Assembly: GCA_027366075.1 (NCBI GenBank)
Contig: DAHXLI010000018.1
Span: 1-5,012 of the forward strand
Reading direction: 5' to 3'
Length of the DNA stretch: 5,012 bases
Source: Candidatus Parvarchaeota archaeon
Lineage (GTDB): Archaea > Nanobdellota > Nanobdellia > Parvarchaeales > Parvarchaeaceae
The stretch's first letter is position 1, and each line of letters starts with the position of its first letter. The notes beneath the pieces are model-generated. The model was not told the origin of the DNA, made no database searches, and saw only the letters and a list, made by a program, of their open reading frames with translations. Of the stretch, positions 3,832 to 5,012 are shown piece after piece. Made by a program: the position numbers and the translations under genes.

Positions 3832-5012
3832 TCAGGCATTTAAAAAGCCGAATGGATTCTTCCCTTCTTTGGCGTACAGATAGGCAGCAATATATAAACC
3901 GGCATTCCAGGAGTGTCCTTCTTGTCCGATTGGTTTTCCACTTTTTCCATTTAGCCATTCATTGAAACCCACACCATTTCTATAACGACTTACTTGGTTA
4001 AGTTCCGCTAATTTATGCAAAGTAGTGTCTTTTTTGCTCGAATTCGACTTAATCAATGCAAGTTCATAGAATCCGCCGATGAAAGGCCATATTCCCCCGT
4101 TGTGATAATTATAAGCCGTGCTATTCCAGTAGACTGGCATAGTATCGTTTATCTTTTTTGATAATACAAAATTCTCATTGTATTTATAAGGGGGATAGAG
4201 GGATTTCACTGGATAGGGCTGATCCAGTTTTTTATCGGCAATGTAAGAGAGTATGCGTTTAGATAAATTATCATCTGCTAAACCGGACAATACGCAGAGC
4301 GTATTTGATAAAGTATCAAAATGGCTATCTATAATGTTTGGAGATATAAAATTCAAGTAAAAACCCATGTCGTTCAATTTGTTAAAGGCTTTTGATTCTG
4401 CTAGCCGTTTCCAATACAAAAATATCTTTTGTCGATTTTCTTTCAGCGGATAAAACACTTCATTAATACGCTTCTTTAAATCTTCTTCATTTATTTTGTA
4501 TTCTCTTTTTAGCGCTTTCCCAGATTCTTCGCATAACCAATTTATGCTATTTGTTGCCAGATAGAAAAGTACGTTATTGTAAAGCGTATGGTCGTATATT
4601 CTAATCATGGTATCCATCCATTCTGCGGTTGGTGGGCTGTTTACCAGCATTGTGTCATTTACGTCTCGATATCTTAACCAAACATATGCACCTAACGCAG
4701 CGTCTAAGTCCTCTTTAAGAAGGCGTTTGTCTCTGGTAAAATAATATAGGCTAGCTAGACTTATTATATACAAAGACGATGCATCAACCGAACCAGCAAA
4801 ATGATAACCGGCTACACCGGTTCGCTGGTCGTAATTGTTGGGAATAGCACCCAATATGTTCCTGGCTTTTGCAAAAGTATCCAAGGTGTGTTTAGATACC
4901 TCTAATAGTTTTTCATCCTGAAGCATATTATAACCTATCGAAGCAAAGAATGCGTCTCTAGCCCACAATTTTCCATAACCTTCCATAACTTTCTTATCGC
5001 CTGTAGTCGCAG
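3832..5012 (-). CDS. Amylo-alpha-1,6-glucosidase / GH100-like (alpha/alpha)6-barrel glycosidase, C-terminal part
   Basis: The frame stays open to the window edge, so the true start lies beyond it; the internal ATG at 4986 is preceded in frame by ATTGDKKV and is not the start. The visible 393 or so residues carry, numbered from that Met: LWARDAFF (7-14), IPNNYDQRTG (48-57), the GSVDASSLY motif (65-73) whose Asp68 is the likely general acid, PPTAEWMD (118-125), FDTLSNTLCVL (223-233), YNYHNGGIWPFIGGF (292-306) and IGQEGHSWNAG (353-363) whose Glu356 is the likely catalytic base. These are shared by debranching-enzyme C-domains (COG3408) and GH100 invertase-like enzymes. The likely role is hydrolysis of alpha-glucosidic bonds, such as 1,6 branch points of glycogen-like glucan; the exact substrate (glycogen, trehalose, sucrose) is not settled. 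No membrane segment is seen in this part. It uses more A/T-rich codons than lat. Confidence 0.82.
   Translation of the reverse strand, partial: ATTGDKKVMEGYGKLWARDAFFASIGYNMLQDEKLLEVSKHTLDTFAKARNILGAIPNNYDQRTGVAGYHFAGSVDASSLYIISLASLYYFTRDKRLLKEDLDAALGAYVWLRYRDVNDTMLVNSPPTAEWMDTMIRIYDHTLYNNVLFYLATNSINWLCEESGKALKREYKINEEDLKKRINEVFYPLKENRQKIFLYWKRLAESKAFNKLNDMGFYLNFISPNIIDSHFDTLSNTLCVLSGLADDNLSKRILSYIADKKLDQPYPVKSLYPPYKYNENFVLSKKINDTMPVYWNSTAYNYHNGGIWPFIGGFYELALIKSNSSKKDTTLHKLAELNQVSRYRNGVGFNEWLNGKSGKPIGQEGHSWNAGLYIAAYLYAKEGKNPFGFLNA

Noticed and set aside
3774..3965. Plus-strand frame of 63 codons spanning a convergent junction
   Set aside because: It overlaps the ends of two well-supported genes and has no promoter.

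Overview
The window looks archaeal. Several start codons sit about 23-27 bp downstream of A/T-rich boxes of the TTTAWATA/TATATA type, with no room for an untranslated leader. This is the leaderless promoter layout common in archaea. Two other genes have a TATA box, a short leader and a GGAGG-type Shine-Dalgarno. Coding density is moderate, transcription is mostly monocistronic and the G+C content is mid-range. I cannot name the lineage from this window; Thermoplasmata-like or DPANN-like archaea are guesses.

Left end (1-551): the N-terminal part of a class III PLP aminotransferase runs on the minus strand from an ATG at 375 to the window edge. A divergent micro-gene of 22 codons lies at 483-551 with its own TATA box. 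The last 59 bases of that micro-gene are present again, base for base, at 1-59. There they coincide with the point where the aminotransferase reading stops looking like its family. This is a real rearrangement, an insertion, or a contig-end artefact.

Centre left (552-2386): about 300 bp of mostly non-coding DNA includes a possible decayed minus-strand reading frame and a tandem TATA region. It leads into a full-length L-lysine 6-aminotransferase (lat, 869-2386). This enzyme would move the epsilon-amino group of lysine to 2-oxoglutarate. It carries an unusual C-terminal tail of about 60 residues (low-complexity linker plus a short hydrophobic helix).

Centre right (2387-3808): a minus-strand two-part protein (DUF7666-like N-terminal module, Imm5-like alanine/serine-rich helical repeat C-terminus) has an internal repeat array with almost uniform T-ending codons. 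It is divergently transcribed from a small four-helix membrane protein of unknown function. Their shared intergenic region contains a perfect 12-bp direct repeat spaced by two helical turns, a candidate operator.

Right end (3832-5012): the C-terminal part of an (alpha/alpha)6-barrel glycosidase of the amylo-alpha-1,6-glucosidase / GH100-like group lies on the minus strand and runs off the window. It converges on the membrane protein gene with a gap of 23 bp.

The genes do not form one operon. The only functional link I can see is the presence of two class III aminotransferases close together at the left. No complete new defence or mobile system is visible. The most notable items are the 59-bp repeat/micro-gene, the tail on Lat, and the immunity-like repeat protein.
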